A DNA stretch of 36,870 nucleotides, taken from assembly GCA_020073615.1 (NCBI GenBank), contig JAIQEX010000066.1, forward strand, positions 1 to 36,870, read 5' to 3'. The notes beneath the pieces are model-generated. The model searched no databases. It was given only the letters and a program-made list of their open reading frames with translations, and was not told the origin of the DNA. How positions within the stretch are numbered: position 1 is the stretch's first letter; the number at the start of each line of letters is the position of its first letter. This DNA comes from Terriglobia bacterium (GTDB taxonomy: Bacteria > Acidobacteriota > Terriglobia > Bryobacterales > Bryobacteraceae). Below are positions 1 through 8,614 of the stretch, piece by piece. The position numbers and the translations under genes are program-made.

Positions 1-622
1 GCTGGGCGGATTCGAGTGCCGATGCCGATTCGCAGATGCCCCTTGCTTCTGCGTTCTCCGTCGAGGCCCTCTCGCACTCATCCACCATACGGTAAACGAT
101 CCGGCGAGGTTTGTCCAGCAAAATCGACACGGGTACTTGAACTGTTACGTTTTGCTTTCATCGGATCTCCCGTAGGGTGTAGGTTGTTCTCACCGGTAGT
201 ACGTGGGGGAGACGCGGATCGGATGTGGGGATGGGAGATTTTTTCCTCAGAAGAAATCGCGGGTTGATTCGGGCTATTCGGGCTCAGCCAGCTTGCCAGG
301 TGAGTGGCACGGCGACTTCGATAAACCGCGCCACCCCAAGCTCATCTTTCCGGCCTGGAGCGTTACTGTCGTGGCTTGGACGGCTCGCCTCGCTGGTGGA
401 GAGGGGTGGGAAAAGGATCCGCCGCCAGACGAAGAACTGATGGCCTGTTTCCGGCCTTTCTGGTACCGATGGCCTCTTCGGATCCGTCGACCAAGACTAT
501 TCAATCCAGACTTGTCAATTTAGAGGACAGAGGATGGGGGGCTGGGTGTATACTAAAAGTCGACCCGCGAGTCCGAAATGGAAATTCCGGGTCAGAACCT
601 GGCCGCTAGGAGCCTCCTGAAA
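1..622. other. leader region without a supported gene
   Basis: No open frame here has recognisable protein character; the frames that exist overlap one another on both strands and look random. A TATACT hexamer at 549-554 could be a -10 element for the beta-helix gene at 623, but no convincing -35 lies 16-18 bases upstream (TTGTCA at 512-517 is too far). No tRNA, rRNA or repeat array was seen. The left edge may contain the end of something outside the window. Confidence 0.5.
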
Positions 623-3178
623 ATGCGACACGCGATGGGGGCTCTCCCCTTCTTATTGGCCATCGGCTCACTCCCGATCATAGCGGACACGCTGCCTGTC
701 TATTGCGGTGGGGTCGGCGCGAAGAGCTATACCCCTCCGGCGGTGAGTATTCCGCCTGTGGTTCTCAATCGCGGCACGGTGATCACGGTCACGAATGCCA
801 CGATGCTGATTAATGGCAACACGTCCTCGGTGAAGGCGCTGGTGGCGAATCCCGGCCCGGACGGGATTTCTCTCCAGGAAGCGATCATGGCTACGAACAA
901 TGACCCGGGCACATGGAACATCCAGTTCGCCCCTGCCCTCAAAGGGGCGACCATCGACGTCGATTCCGCGCCTCCCGGGGGATTGGGCTTCTTAAGCGGG
1001 GGCAACGTCACCATCAATGGCGACATCGACGGCGACGGGAAGCCCGATATTACGCTTACCAGCCTGTCCGGGAACCTGGCGGTTAATATCATTTCCGGAG
1101 GCAACACTCTCAACGGGCTGGCTCTTCAGGGCTGTGGGACCGTCGGCTGTGTCATTCTTCGGAGTCCTTCTGTCGGCGGTGGGCTCGGGCAGGGACCACA
1201 AGTAACCGGGAAAACCTTCGCCAATACCACCCTCAGCAATCTGGTGCTGACGGACATCTCAGCGCAAGGCACCGGAATCCGAATCTGTCCAAACTGCGCC
1301 CCGAATGTCACATCGCCCACGGGCAACACTTGGGACCATGTGCTGATTACGGGCAACACCATTACCGGCAACGCCGCCGGCCCACATAACGGGATCTGGG
1401 TACAACTCCTCTTTGGCGATACCTTGCAGCACATTACCATCGCCAACAACAATATTGTTCTTCCGGCAGTGGGTACAATCGGCATTCCGGGCATCATCGG
1501 AGCCACCACGGGCGCGGGGACAAATCAGGGGACCAATACCGTGCTGGATTTGCGGGTGATCAACAATACCATCACGGCCGGGACGGGGATGATCTTCCGC
1601 GGTGGCGGGCTGGGCTTGCAAGGCGTGGGCTCGCTCTATGACGGCGCCCAGGTGATCGGCAACCAGATCACCTTGACAGGCCTGGGCGCAGGCGCAGGCG
1701 ACGAGGGCATAACCTTCTTTGCCGCGGATGAGGAGACCGGAGTGGGGTCCGACGTGGCGGAGCCCGGGTACAACAACTTCATGAAGAACATCGCGATCCT
1801 TGGGAATACCGTCCGGGCATATGGGCCCGGTATTCGGATCCAGGCGGCAATGAATGCAGCGTCGAACAACGCGATCTCCAACGTATCCATCCTGGGCAAT
1901 ACCCTTCTGAATCCCCGGACGAACCCGAACTCGCCGATCACCGGAATTGTCCTTCGTGGGGTCGATTCTTACGGCTCGGCCGTCGTCGGCACCGGGAATT
2001 CGCTCAACAACATTCTGATCCAGGCGAACACCATCCAAAGCTCGGTTCCTCCTGGAGATGTCGGTTTTGGCGGCGGCAATCCTCGATATGCGATCAATAG
2101 CGCGGGGATTTCCGTTTGGGCGGGAAGCACCGCGCAGGGAAATAGCATCAACGGACTCGCGATCGCCAATAACGACGTGAACACGCCCCGGGTCGGGATC
2201 GCCATTACGGGAGGATCTGGAAGCGGAACAGCACCCGAGGATGGCGGCCCCACCTTCCCGGCAGACAACAATGTCATCGCGCGTGCACAGATTTTTTGCA
2301 ACCAGGTGGACCAGATTCCAACGAACGGCGTCCTGCCCTCCTCGGGAATCAAGGGCATCAACGTGATAGCGGGAATGGATGACGCGCATGGAAACCAGGT
2401 GCAGCAGTTGCTCGTAACAGACAACCTGGTGGGCGGACTGCTCGGCGGCGCGTCGCTTCTCCCCTACTTCGGCAGCGGTGGATCGGGTAATACGATAACG
2501 ATGTCACAAGCTTCCGCTCCGTGGCCGCAGTTCATGCCAGGGGATCTGGTCAGCGCTGCCACGTTTCAGCAAGGCGCTTTGGCTGCGGGAACCCTGGTCA
2601 GCCTGTTTGGTCTCAACCTGAATGGCGCGACGGTGCAGTTTGACGGTGTTTCGGCTCCAATCCTCTATTCGTCCGCGTCGCAAGTGAACGTGCAGGTGCC
2701 ATGGGAAGTGCAGGGCAAGGCGAGTACATCGGTGACGGTGACGGCGAATTCAGTCACCAGCGCGCCACAGGCAATTTCAGTGGGTGCGGCCGATCCCGGC
2801 ATTTTCTCGCTCGGCGCGCCGCAGGGCGGGCAAGGCGCCATCGTGAATCCCGCCGGAATCGTAGTTGACGCCAACTCGCCCGCCCATGCCGGCGACTACG
2901 TGGAGATTTTCTGTACCGGACTGGGAGCCGTGAGCAACACACCGCAGACCGGAGCCGTAGCCGTGGCAAGTCCCCTTTCCAAATTGATCGGCAACCCAAC
3001 GGTGACGATTGGCGGCGTGCCGGCTGCAGTCAGTTTCGCAGGACTGGCTTCCGGCTTTATCGGGCTCTACCAGGTGAACGTGCAGGTACCACAGGGAGTC
3101 GCCGCCGGTGACGCCGTTCCGGTCATGCTTTCGGCCGGCGCTATCGCTTCGAATACAGTTACCATTTCCGTTCGCTAG
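623..3178 (+). CDS. secreted right-handed beta-helix protein with TIGR03437 C-terminal domain
   Basis: Product of 851 residues. The frame is open from 578, but ATG 623 is preferred: it is preceded by AGGAG (608-612) and begins a good signal peptide (MRHAMGALPFLLAIGSLPIIA), so the protein is probably exported. Residues about 100-620 consist of irregular repeats rich in N, G and T with recurring NNxI / GNTI steps (for example ITGNTITGN, IANNNIV, VINNTITAG), the look of a parallel beta-helix as in pectate-lyase-like or adhesin folds. Residues about 640-851 match the TIGR03437 domain that I know as abundant in Solibacter-type acidobacteria: SAATFQQGALAAGTLVSLFG, paired YSSASQVNVQVPW and LYQVNVQVPQG segments, GIFS, and VEIFCTGLGAV. 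No catalytic residues can be assigned. It is monocistronic and faces a convergent operon 73 bases downstream. The domain identification is strong; the function (surface or extracellular binding or degradation) is unknown. Confidence 0.88.
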   Translation: MRHAMGALPFLLAIGSLPIIADTLPVYCGGVGAKSYTPPAVSIPPVVLNRGTVITVTNATMLINGNTSSVKALVANPGPDGISLQEAIMATNNDPGTWNIQFAPALKGATIDVDSAPPGGLGFLSGGNVTINGDIDGDGKPDITLTSLSGNLAVNIISGGNTLNGLALQGCGTVGCVILRSPSVGGGLGQGPQVTGKTFANTTLSNLVLTDISAQGTGIRICPNCAPNVTSPTGNTWDHVLITGNTITGNAAGPHNGIWVQLLFGDTLQHITIANNNIVLPAVGTIGIPGIIGATTGAGTNQGTNTVLDLRVINNTITAGTGMIFRGGGLGLQGVGSLYDGAQVIGNQITLTGLGAGAGDEGITFFAADEETGVGSDVAEPGYNNFMKNIAILGNTVRAYGPGIRIQAAMNAASNNAISNVSILGNTLLNPRTNPNSPITGIVLRGVDSYGSAVVGTGNSLNNILIQANTIQSSVPPGDVGFGGGNPRYAINSAGISVWAGSTAQGNSINGLAIANNDVNTPRVGIAITGGSGSGTAPEDGGPTFPADNNVIARAQIFCNQVDQIPTNGVLPSSGIKGINVIAGMDDAHGNQVQQLLVTDNLVGGLLGGASLLPYFGSGGSGNTITMSQASAPWPQFMPGDLVSAATFQQGALAAGTLVSLFGLNLNGATVQFDGVSAPILYSSASQVNVQVPWEVQGKASTSVTVTANSVTSAPQAISVGAADPGIFSLGAPQGGQGAIVNPAGIVVDANSPAHAGDYVEIFCTGLGAVSNTPQTGAVAVASPLSKLIGNPTVTIGGVPAAVSFAGLASGFIGLYQVNVQVPQGVAAGDAVPVMLSAGAIASNTVTISVR

Positions 3179-3251
3179 CCTCTGATCGCAGCGGTCTCAA
3201 TGGACGGCGAAACCTCGGACGAGGCGATTTATTAGGGCGGACCCCGCTTGC

Positions 3252-3845
3252 TTACGCGCGCGGCTCGGAGATCTGCCTCTGCAGATCGAGCAGCCAGGCC
3301 AGTTCGGCGCGCTTTTTGCGACGGTACCAAAAGAGAAACGCGAAGAATGCCAGGGTGCACATCCAGACCATGTCGATGAACAGTGAGCTGAAGACTAGCC
3401 ACGCCAGCAAGGACGGCCGGTTTTGCGGGGCGTGGCGATAGATCCAGCCCAGGCAGAATGCGATTTCCGAGAGGTACAGCACCGTTCCGAAGCGGACCGC
3501 CGCGAGCCGGGCGCGGCAGCGGCGGATGGAAAGATCCACGAAGGAGGCGGTATCGAGCGCGGCAGGAGACCAGGTGCCGCGGTTGACGGTGAGGGAGAAG
3601 GTCCAGGCAGCGAAGATAAACAGCCAGGTGACGATGGCCAGCAGCAGGATGTCGGGCTTAGGCGAGCGCACGGCCAGGGCGATGACTCCGCCTCCGATTC
3701 CGGCGGTCACGAGGATGTCGGCGGCGAACGCGATCTTCATAAAGCGGGACTGTAGCTCGACCTTCCGCAGCAAGTCCGGAGGGACCGGCTCAACCCCGGA
3801 TTGCCACTGCCGGCGCCACACGTCCAATTCGGCATCGATATTCAT
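3252..3845 (-). CDS. four-helix membrane protein, probable partner/anti-sigma of the ECF factor
   Basis: Product of 197 residues. It has a cytoplasmic-looking N-terminus (MNIDAELDVWRRQWQ...) and four hydrophobic segments at roughly 35-58, 66-88, 118-136 and 145-172, followed by a basic tail (WYRRKKRAELAWL). Its ATG overlaps the TGA of the sigma-factor gene in an ATGA overlap (3842-3845), so translation is almost certainly coupled. I recognise no named domain and no zinc-binding HxxxCxxC anti-sigma motif. The role as membrane anti-sigma or signal sensor is inferred from position only. It could equally be an accessory membrane protein of the ABC exporter encoded first in this operon. It is the last gene of the operon; no terminator is evident in the 73-base gap to the convergent beta-helix gene. 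Confidence 0.75.
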   Translation of the reverse strand: MNIDAELDVWRRQWQSGVEPVPPDLLRKVELQSRFMKIAFAADILVTAGIGGGVIALAVRSPKPDILLLAIVTWLFIFAAWTFSLTVNRGTWSPAALDTASFVDLSIRRCRARLAAVRFGTVLYLSEIAFCLGWIYRHAPQNRPSLLAWLVFSSLFIDMVWMCTLAFFAFLFWYRRKKRAELAWLLDLQRQISEPRA

Positions 3846-4390
3846 TTCTTGTTCTCCAGCGCCTCACGCAGCATCTGGCGCGCGCGGCTCAAACGAGCGC
3901 CCACATTGCTCTCCGAGATGCCCAGCACTTCGGCGATCTCGCCATATCCCAGGCCTTCGAGCGTCAGGGTGACCACCTGCCGCCAGGCCACCGGCAGGCG
4001 ATGGACGGCGGCCCGCAACCGCGCCGCGGCCTGCTCCCGCGCGAGCCCCAATTCCGGATTGGGCGACGGATCGTGGACTTCCCATTCTTCGACCGATGGC
4101 GGCTGGGAGCGAACGCGGGCCAGATAAGAGATGGCGCGATTATGAGCGATGCGGAACAGAAAAGTGCGCTCAGAGCTCTCGCCGCGAAACCGGGGCAGCG
4201 CCTGCCAGATGGCCAGGGCGATCTCCTGGAGCAGGTCGTCGCGGTCGCCGGCCGTGTTGGTGTAGCTGGCGGCAAGGCGGGTGAGCGCGGGACCATTGGC
4301 CGCGAGCAGACGATCGAACTGCCGTTCCAGCGTTACACGATCCACGAGGTTCAATGGCCCGGCGTCAAAGACAACGCCGTCACTCCCCAT
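3842..4390 (-). CDS. ECF-type RNA polymerase sigma factor
   Basis: Product of 182 residues from ATG 4390; the frame also offers ATGs at 4402 and 4426, none with a good ribosome site. Region 2 is visible as DRDDLLQEIALAIW (the acidic DDLxQE helix) and RTFLFRIAHNRAISYL, which corresponds to the -10 recognition and melting part. Region 4 is a helix-turn-helix: LGYGEIAEVLGISESNVGAR followed by LSRARQML. No sigma region 3 and a short linker are as expected for ECF (group 4) factors. The start overlaps the end of the ABC permease gene by about 11 bases and the stop overlaps the next gene by 4, so all four genes form one operon. The context suggests a membrane or envelope signal relayed through the neighbouring membrane protein; the regulon cannot be told from this window. 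Confidence 0.93.
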   Translation of the reverse strand: MGSDGVVFDAGPLNLVDRVTLERQFDRLLAANGPALTRLAASYTNTAGDRDDLLQEIALAIWQALPRFRGESSERTFLFRIAHNRAISYLARVRSQPPSVEEWEVHDPSPNPELGLAREQAAARLRAAVHRLPVAWRQVVTLTLEGLGYGEIAEVLGISESNVGARLSRARQMLREALENKK

Positions 4391-5165
4391 AAACGATTGC
4401 ATCACGGTGTAACATGCGCGCGGCAATCCGCAAGACCAGCACGGCCAGGGCGGCCGTAGCGCACCCCACTACGGACGGCTGAATCAGGTTGAGTGTCTTG
4501 CCGTCCATGAGCCGTTGCAGCTCCAATTGTTGTCCCGCCAGCGGAAGAAAACGGCACCACGCGGCGCCGGCCGGGAAGAACACGAGAAACATCCCGATTC
4601 CCATGGGCAGGAACACGATCAGCGACAAGTAAGTCTGCGCCTCCTTCGCGCTGCGGCATACGGTGGAGATGAGTAACTGGACCGAGGCAGCGAACAGCGG
4701 CAACGGCAGGACGCCCAGTAACAATGCGAGCAGGAGGTAAGGCAATGTTACTGCCAGGACCATTCTTGAAGTTACAAAGACGACTGCGAACCCCGCCAGG
4801 TTGAGTAATAAGCCGGCCACGGAAAACAGGCTGACGGCCAGCCACTTCCCGAGCAGGATGTCGAACCTGCGGAGGGGATTCAACAGCAAGGGCAGCAGGG
4901 AGCGGCGCTCTCTTTCCCCGGCGACCGTATCCATGGCGACATTCATGCCGCCGACAAAGGCCGCCACCAGCGCGAAAATGGACATCATGCCTGCCAGGAC
5001 GGTGGCGCTCGAAGCCGGCCGCGCATCACCGCGATTCGCCACCGACACCAGGCCCACCACCAGCGGCCCCATCAGCGCGTAAAACAGAGACGAGACGACC
5101 GAGCGGAGGTCGCGCAGCGACTCGGCGATTTCTTTGCGGGCAACCACCAGGGCATGGTTCAGCAT
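4380..5165 (-). CDS. ABC-2 type transporter permease
   Basis: Product of 261 residues starting at ATG 5165 (MLNHALVVARKEIAESLRDL). The amphipathic N-terminal helix containing VARKEIAESLRD is typical of ABC-2/NatB-type permeases. Membrane segments follow: about 25-45, 55-80 (containing GMMSIFALVAAFVGGMNVAMD), then the conserved cytoplasmic GERERRSLLPLLLNPLRR loop that contacts the ATPase, then further helices around 108-130, 137-165, 180-205 and 235-252. An open frame extends upstream to 5345 but runs inside the ATPase gene and is not needed. Its start overlaps the stop of the ATPase gene by 7 bases. With the ATPase it would form a homodimeric or minimal exporter; the substrate is unknown (NatAB-like sodium export or drug/lipid export are the family's usual roles). 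Confidence 0.92.
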   Translation of the reverse strand: MLNHALVVARKEIAESLRDLRSVVSSLFYALMGPLVVGLVSVANRGDARPASSATVLAGMMSIFALVAAFVGGMNVAMDTVAGERERRSLLPLLLNPLRRFDILLGKWLAVSLFSVAGLLLNLAGFAVVFVTSRMVLAVTLPYLLLALLLGVLPLPLFAASVQLLISTVCRSAKEAQTYLSLIVFLPMGIGMFLVFFPAGAAWCRFLPLAGQQLELQRLMDGKTLNLIQPSVVGCATAALAVLVLRIAARMLHRDAIVYGE

Positions 5166-5893
5166 GAGGAATTCTCCGTGGTGTAGGTCAATTCGATGAA
5201 TGCGTCTTCCAAAGACGCCGCGTCCGCTTGCGCGCATATTTCCGCGGGCGAACCCTGGGCGATAAGGCGCCCGTGCGCCAGGATCACAACCTTGTCGCAC
5301 AGCGCGCGGACCTCCGCGAGCACGTGGCTGGAAAAGATAATGCACGTTCCGGCGTCGCGCAAACGCCGCAGCAGATCGCGCAACGAACGGATGGTGGGGA
5401 TGTCCAACCCGTTGGTCGGCTCATCGAGCAGCAGATTGGGCGGCGCATGCAGGATGGCGCGGCCGAGGGCGGTTTTCATGCGCTCGCCCTGGGAAAATCC
5501 GGCGGTGCGCCGGTCGGCGATCGCCTGCATGCCGAGCATGGAGAGTACCGATTCCACGCGCTCGCCGAGCAACTGCGGCGGCATGGAGCGGAGCCGGCCG
5601 AAATACTGGAGATTCTCCCGCACCGTAAGCCGGGAATAGATCCCGGTATGATCGAGCAGCGCTCCCAGGCGGCGTTGCCGGGCAAGCGGATCTGCCGTCG
5701 CGGCGACACCGTCGACCGCGATGGAACCCGCGTCCGGATGGAGCGCGCCCGCAATCATCCGCAGGGTGGTGGTTTTGCCGGCGCCATTGGCGCCCAGGAG
5801 GCCGGTGATGGCTCCATCCGGTGCCTCGAACGACAGATCCTTGACCGCTGGCCGCTGGTGGAAACTTTTTCCGAGTGCTTGAACTTGAATCAT
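5159..5893 (-). CDS. ABC transporter ATP-binding protein (NatA/CcmA type)
   Basis: Product of 244 residues from ATG 5893 (MIQVQALGKSF). Walker A is GANGAGKTT at about residues 36-44. A Q-loop region precedes the signature FSQGERMKTALGRA. Walker B is LLLDEPTNGLD and the H-loop is IIFSSHVLAEV. All ATPase residues are present, so it should be active. The sequence ends in a short extension (ENSSC) that overlaps the permease start. It is the first gene of the minus-strand operon ATPase-permease-ECF sigma-membrane protein. An open frame upstream to 5992 lacks family similarity, so the shorter start is used; no strong ribosome site is seen. The 504-base divergent spacer upstream presumably contains its promoter. 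Confidence 0.94.
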   Translation of the reverse strand: MIQVQALGKSFHQRPAVKDLSFEAPDGAITGLLGANGAGKTTTLRMIAGALHPDAGSIAVDGVAATADPLARQRRLGALLDHTGIYSRLTVRENLQYFGRLRSMPPQLLGERVESVLSMLGMQAIADRRTAGFSQGERMKTALGRAILHAPPNLLLDEPTNGLDIPTIRSLRDLLRRLRDAGTCIIFSSHVLAEVRALCDKVVILAHGRLIAQGSPAEICAQADAASLEDAFIELTYTTENSSC

Positions 5894-6397
5894 GTTTGTA
5901 TGCCAGGGTAGTCCATGCCGGGCGGAATCCCTTACAAGAAATTTGCAGGTGGCGGACGAACCGCCTAAGTGGATGTGGCATGAGTCTTGCACGCGGGAAT
6001 CGGAACCACACCGCTCCGATACGGGCCCGGCCTCGTAATATCCGCAGTGAGTTCCGTAAAGTTACGGTAGTCTAACTCACAAGTTGTTAACGTTGTGTGG
6101 GTTGCGTAAAAATTCAGGCGGCCGTTCCGTAATTCTACGTAAACGCGGCCGGACTATCTTTTGATACTCTTGACCAAGCAGGCGAGCACCGGAGGGAAAA
6201 CAAACAGATCCTTACCAGATATAAAGCCTCGATAGCAGGTTGCGAAGCACGGTGACAGGCAACGCGGTCCACGCGCCGCGGCGCTGATTCCATTGATTCC
6301 GGGTGAGTATGGCTCATGACGGCGAAGCCACGTCACCATTCATTCGCAACCTGTCGGAGGGGCCGCCTGATACTTGCGAGGAGAAGAGTACACAGCT
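5894..6397. other. divergent intergenic region between ABC/sigma operon and copper oxidase operon
   Basis: About 500 bases with no supported gene. It must carry the promoters for both diverging operons. It contains three copies of GTT(C/G)CGTAA and a short perfect palindrome (listed separately), and two CGGCCG blocks (6119-6124 and 6146-6151) that could pair. GAGGAG at 6378-6383 lies 14 bases before the oxidase ATG, a long but possible ribosome-site spacing. No confident -35/-10 pair could be assigned. Confidence 0.5.
6051..6132. promoter_or_regulatory. candidate operator: repeated GTTNCGTAA with palindrome
   Basis: GTTCCGTAA occurs at 6051-6059 and again at 6124-6132, with GTTGCGTAA at 6101-6109, all in the same orientation (spacings 50 and 23 bases). 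The first copy is part of a perfect palindrome CCGTAA-AG-TTACGG (6054-6067). Clustered repeats of this kind between divergent operons often bind a regulator, but the regulator and the regulated direction are unknown. The repeats are read directly from the sequence; the function is inference. Confidence 0.35.
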
Positions 6398-8518
6398 ATG
6401 AGCAACGGACATTTCTTTCTTCCATGGAACGCGTCGAAAGCACGATTGAGAGAGGCGGAGAACGCACGAAAGAACCGCCTGGAGATCGTCAAGGGCCTGT
6501 CACAGGGCGGATTTTCGCGGCGCGATCTTTTTAAGTGGGGCCTGATCACCGGCGCCGGCGCTTTGGCGCCGATTCACGGCTTGAGCCCCTTTGTCAAGAG
6601 CGCCTACGCCTCCGGCGGCAGCATCGGCATCCCCACGGGCGCACCCCCGAGCCCCGGAGTCATCGGATTGGATTTCACCCAGTCCATGCTGCGGATGGAA
6701 GTATTGCAGCGGAATCCAGTGTCGAGCCTGACCCCGACGCCGACGGCGTTTTCCAACCAGACCCTGCAGGCCGTTGACCCGGCATTGGGCGGGGGCTTTG
6801 GTCCCATCGAAGGCCGTCCTCCGGGGCCGGACTGGGCGCACCAGCGGTTCGACGTGCTGGCGCCCCAGGTGGCCGTAGAGGTTTCGCAGGAAGGCGCCAA
6901 GACGAACGTGAATGGCAACATTCCGTTCAAGTTCCACCCCAAGCTGCCCACCCAGGGTCCGCTGGCCATGTGGACGTTTAACGGTACCGTTCCGCCGAAA
7001 CTTCTCATTGGCCGCTACGGCGAGCCGATCCTGTTCCGCCACCACAACAAGCTGCCTGCCGACGTGAAACAGAACGGCGGCTTCGGGCGGCACACCATCT
7101 CCACGCACGAGCACAACGGGCATCATGGCGCCGAGAACGACGGCTTCACGGGCGCGTTCTTCTTCCCCGGCCAGTACTACGACTATCACTATCCGATCGT
7201 GCTGGCGGGCATGGACACCATCAATCCCGACGCTACCGACATCATGGCCTCCAGCCCCACCGACGACGGCGGTCTGAAGAAGGTGCCGGGCGACTGGCAC
7301 GAGACCATGAGCACGCACTGGTTCCACGATCACATGTTCAGCTTCACCGCTCAGAACGTGTACAAGGGCAACGCCGGGATGTTCAACATCTACAGCGGCC
7401 TGGATCGCGGCAACGAGGAGATCAACGACGGCGTGAACCTGCGCCTGCCCAGCGGCAATTCCAAGTCGTGGGGCAACCTGGATTACGACGTCAACCTGAT
7501 GCTGTCGGACAAGGCCTGGGATCAGGACGGGCAACTGTACTTCGACATCTTCAATCTGGATGGCTTCCTCGGCGACGCTATGACCGTGAACTTCCTGTAT
7601 AAGCCGTTCTTCGAAGTCGAGGCGCGCAAGTACCGTTTCCGGATTCTGAACGCCAGCGTCTCGCGCTTCTTCAAGGTGGCCCTGAGCGATGGCTCCACGA
7701 TGGTCCAGATCGCCAATGACGGGAACCTGTTCCCGCATCCGGTGCCCCTCACGCAATTGGACGAGCAGGGCATCGCCGAGCGCTACGACATCGTCATCGA
7801 CTTCTCGCGCTACACGCCGGGCCAGAAGGTGTGGATGGTGAACCTGTGCGAGCATCGCGATGGGACCAAGCCGAACAAGGACCTGTCGCTGGCCGATGCC
7901 CTGGCGGGCAAGTCGAACGATCCCTGCGTCGGGAAATTCCTGGAATTCCGGGTGATTCCGGCGAAGGGTGTGGACAAGAGCGTGGTGCCGGATACCATGG
8001 TCCCCAATCCGGATCTGTCGAAGATCCCGGTGGTGCGGGAGCGCACGTTCGAATTCGGGCGTGCCAATGGCACCGACTCCGCGCCCTGGACCGTCAAGAC
8101 CGATGGCGGGCAGGGACTGGCAGCCGACTTCAGCCGGCTGGCCGCGGCCCCGAGACCGGGTACCCGCGAGATCTGGCACTTGAACAACGGTGGCGGTGGT
8201 TGGGATCACCCGATCCACATCCACTTCGAAGAGGGCCAGATCCTCGCCCGCAACGGCAGCCTGAGCAACGTGCCGGCGTGGGAGCGCGGCCGCAAGGATG
8301 TGTATCGCCTGCATCCCTCCGGAAGCGTCACGATCACCATGCAGTTCCGGGAGTTCGCCGGAATGTTCATGGAGCACTGCCACAACACCCAGCATGAGGA
8401 CAACGCCATGCTCATCCGTTGGGAGATTGACCGCGGCCTGGTCGCCATGCCGACTCCGAACCCGACGCCGCAGGGCGTGGGCTTCATCAGCACCAGTGTC
8501 CTGCCGACAGCTTTCTAA
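6398..8518 (+). CDS. Tat-exported multicopper oxidase
   Basis: Product of 706 residues from ATG 6398. An unusually long N-region precedes a twin-arginine motif SRRDLFKWG (RR at 41-42) and a hydrophobic stretch (LITGAGALAPIHGLSP), so the enzyme is probably exported folded by Tat. All four copper-ligand blocks are visible: HEHNGHHG near 236-243, HWFHDH at 307-312, HPIHIHF at about 604-610, and HCHNTQHEDNAM at 660-671, whose final Met is a type-1 copper axial ligand. Hence the trinuclear and mononuclear copper sites look intact, and oxidation of a substrate coupled to four-electron reduction of oxygen is expected. At about 700 residues it is longer than bacterial CueO/CotA-type enzymes; extra loops lie between the second and third blocks. 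The substrate (metal ion, phenol, other) cannot be told. It is followed by a terminator-like hairpin and a SCO-cytochrome c gene, which suggests a linked copper/electron-transfer module. Confidence 0.92.
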   Translation: MSNGHFFLPWNASKARLREAENARKNRLEIVKGLSQGGFSRRDLFKWGLITGAGALAPIHGLSPFVKSAYASGGSIGIPTGAPPSPGVIGLDFTQSMLRMEVLQRNPVSSLTPTPTAFSNQTLQAVDPALGGGFGPIEGRPPGPDWAHQRFDVLAPQVAVEVSQEGAKTNVNGNIPFKFHPKLPTQGPLAMWTFNGTVPPKLLIGRYGEPILFRHHNKLPADVKQNGGFGRHTISTHEHNGHHGAENDGFTGAFFFPGQYYDYHYPIVLAGMDTINPDATDIMASSPTDDGGLKKVPGDWHETMSTHWFHDHMFSFTAQNVYKGNAGMFNIYSGLDRGNEEINDGVNLRLPSGNSKSWGNLDYDVNLMLSDKAWDQDGQLYFDIFNLDGFLGDAMTVNFLYKPFFEVEARKYRFRILNASVSRFFKVALSDGSTMVQIANDGNLFPHPVPLTQLDEQGIAERYDIVIDFSRYTPGQKVWMVNLCEHRDGTKPNKDLSLADALAGKSNDPCVGKFLEFRVIPAKGVDKSVVPDTMVPNPDLSKIPVVRERTFEFGRANGTDSAPWTVKTDGGQGLAADFSRLAAAPRPGTREIWHLNNGGGGWDHPIHIHFEEGQILARNGSLSNVPAWERGRKDVYRLHPSGSVTITMQFREFAGMFMEHCHNTQHEDNAMLIRWEIDRGLVAMPTPNPTPQGVGFISTSVLPTAF

Positions 8519-8543
8519 GGCTGGCCGGTAGAGATGCCAACAG

Positions 8544-8584
8544 GGCCGGCGGGTTGCCTGCAGAGGCGGCCCGCCGGCCGTTTT
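8544..8584 (+). terminator. terminator/attenuator hairpin between oxidase and SCO genes
   Basis: GGCCGGCGGG (8544-8553) pairs perfectly with CCCGCCGGCC (8570-8579) around a 16-base loop and is followed by GTTTT (8580-8584). The 10-bp GC stem is very stable but the T run is only four long, so partial termination is likely. It could lower downstream expression relative to the oxidase. The hairpin is seen directly; its efficiency is inference. Confidence 0.7.
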
Positions 8585-8614
8585 CCAAAGTCCAAGTTGA
8601 AAAGCAAAGGAACT

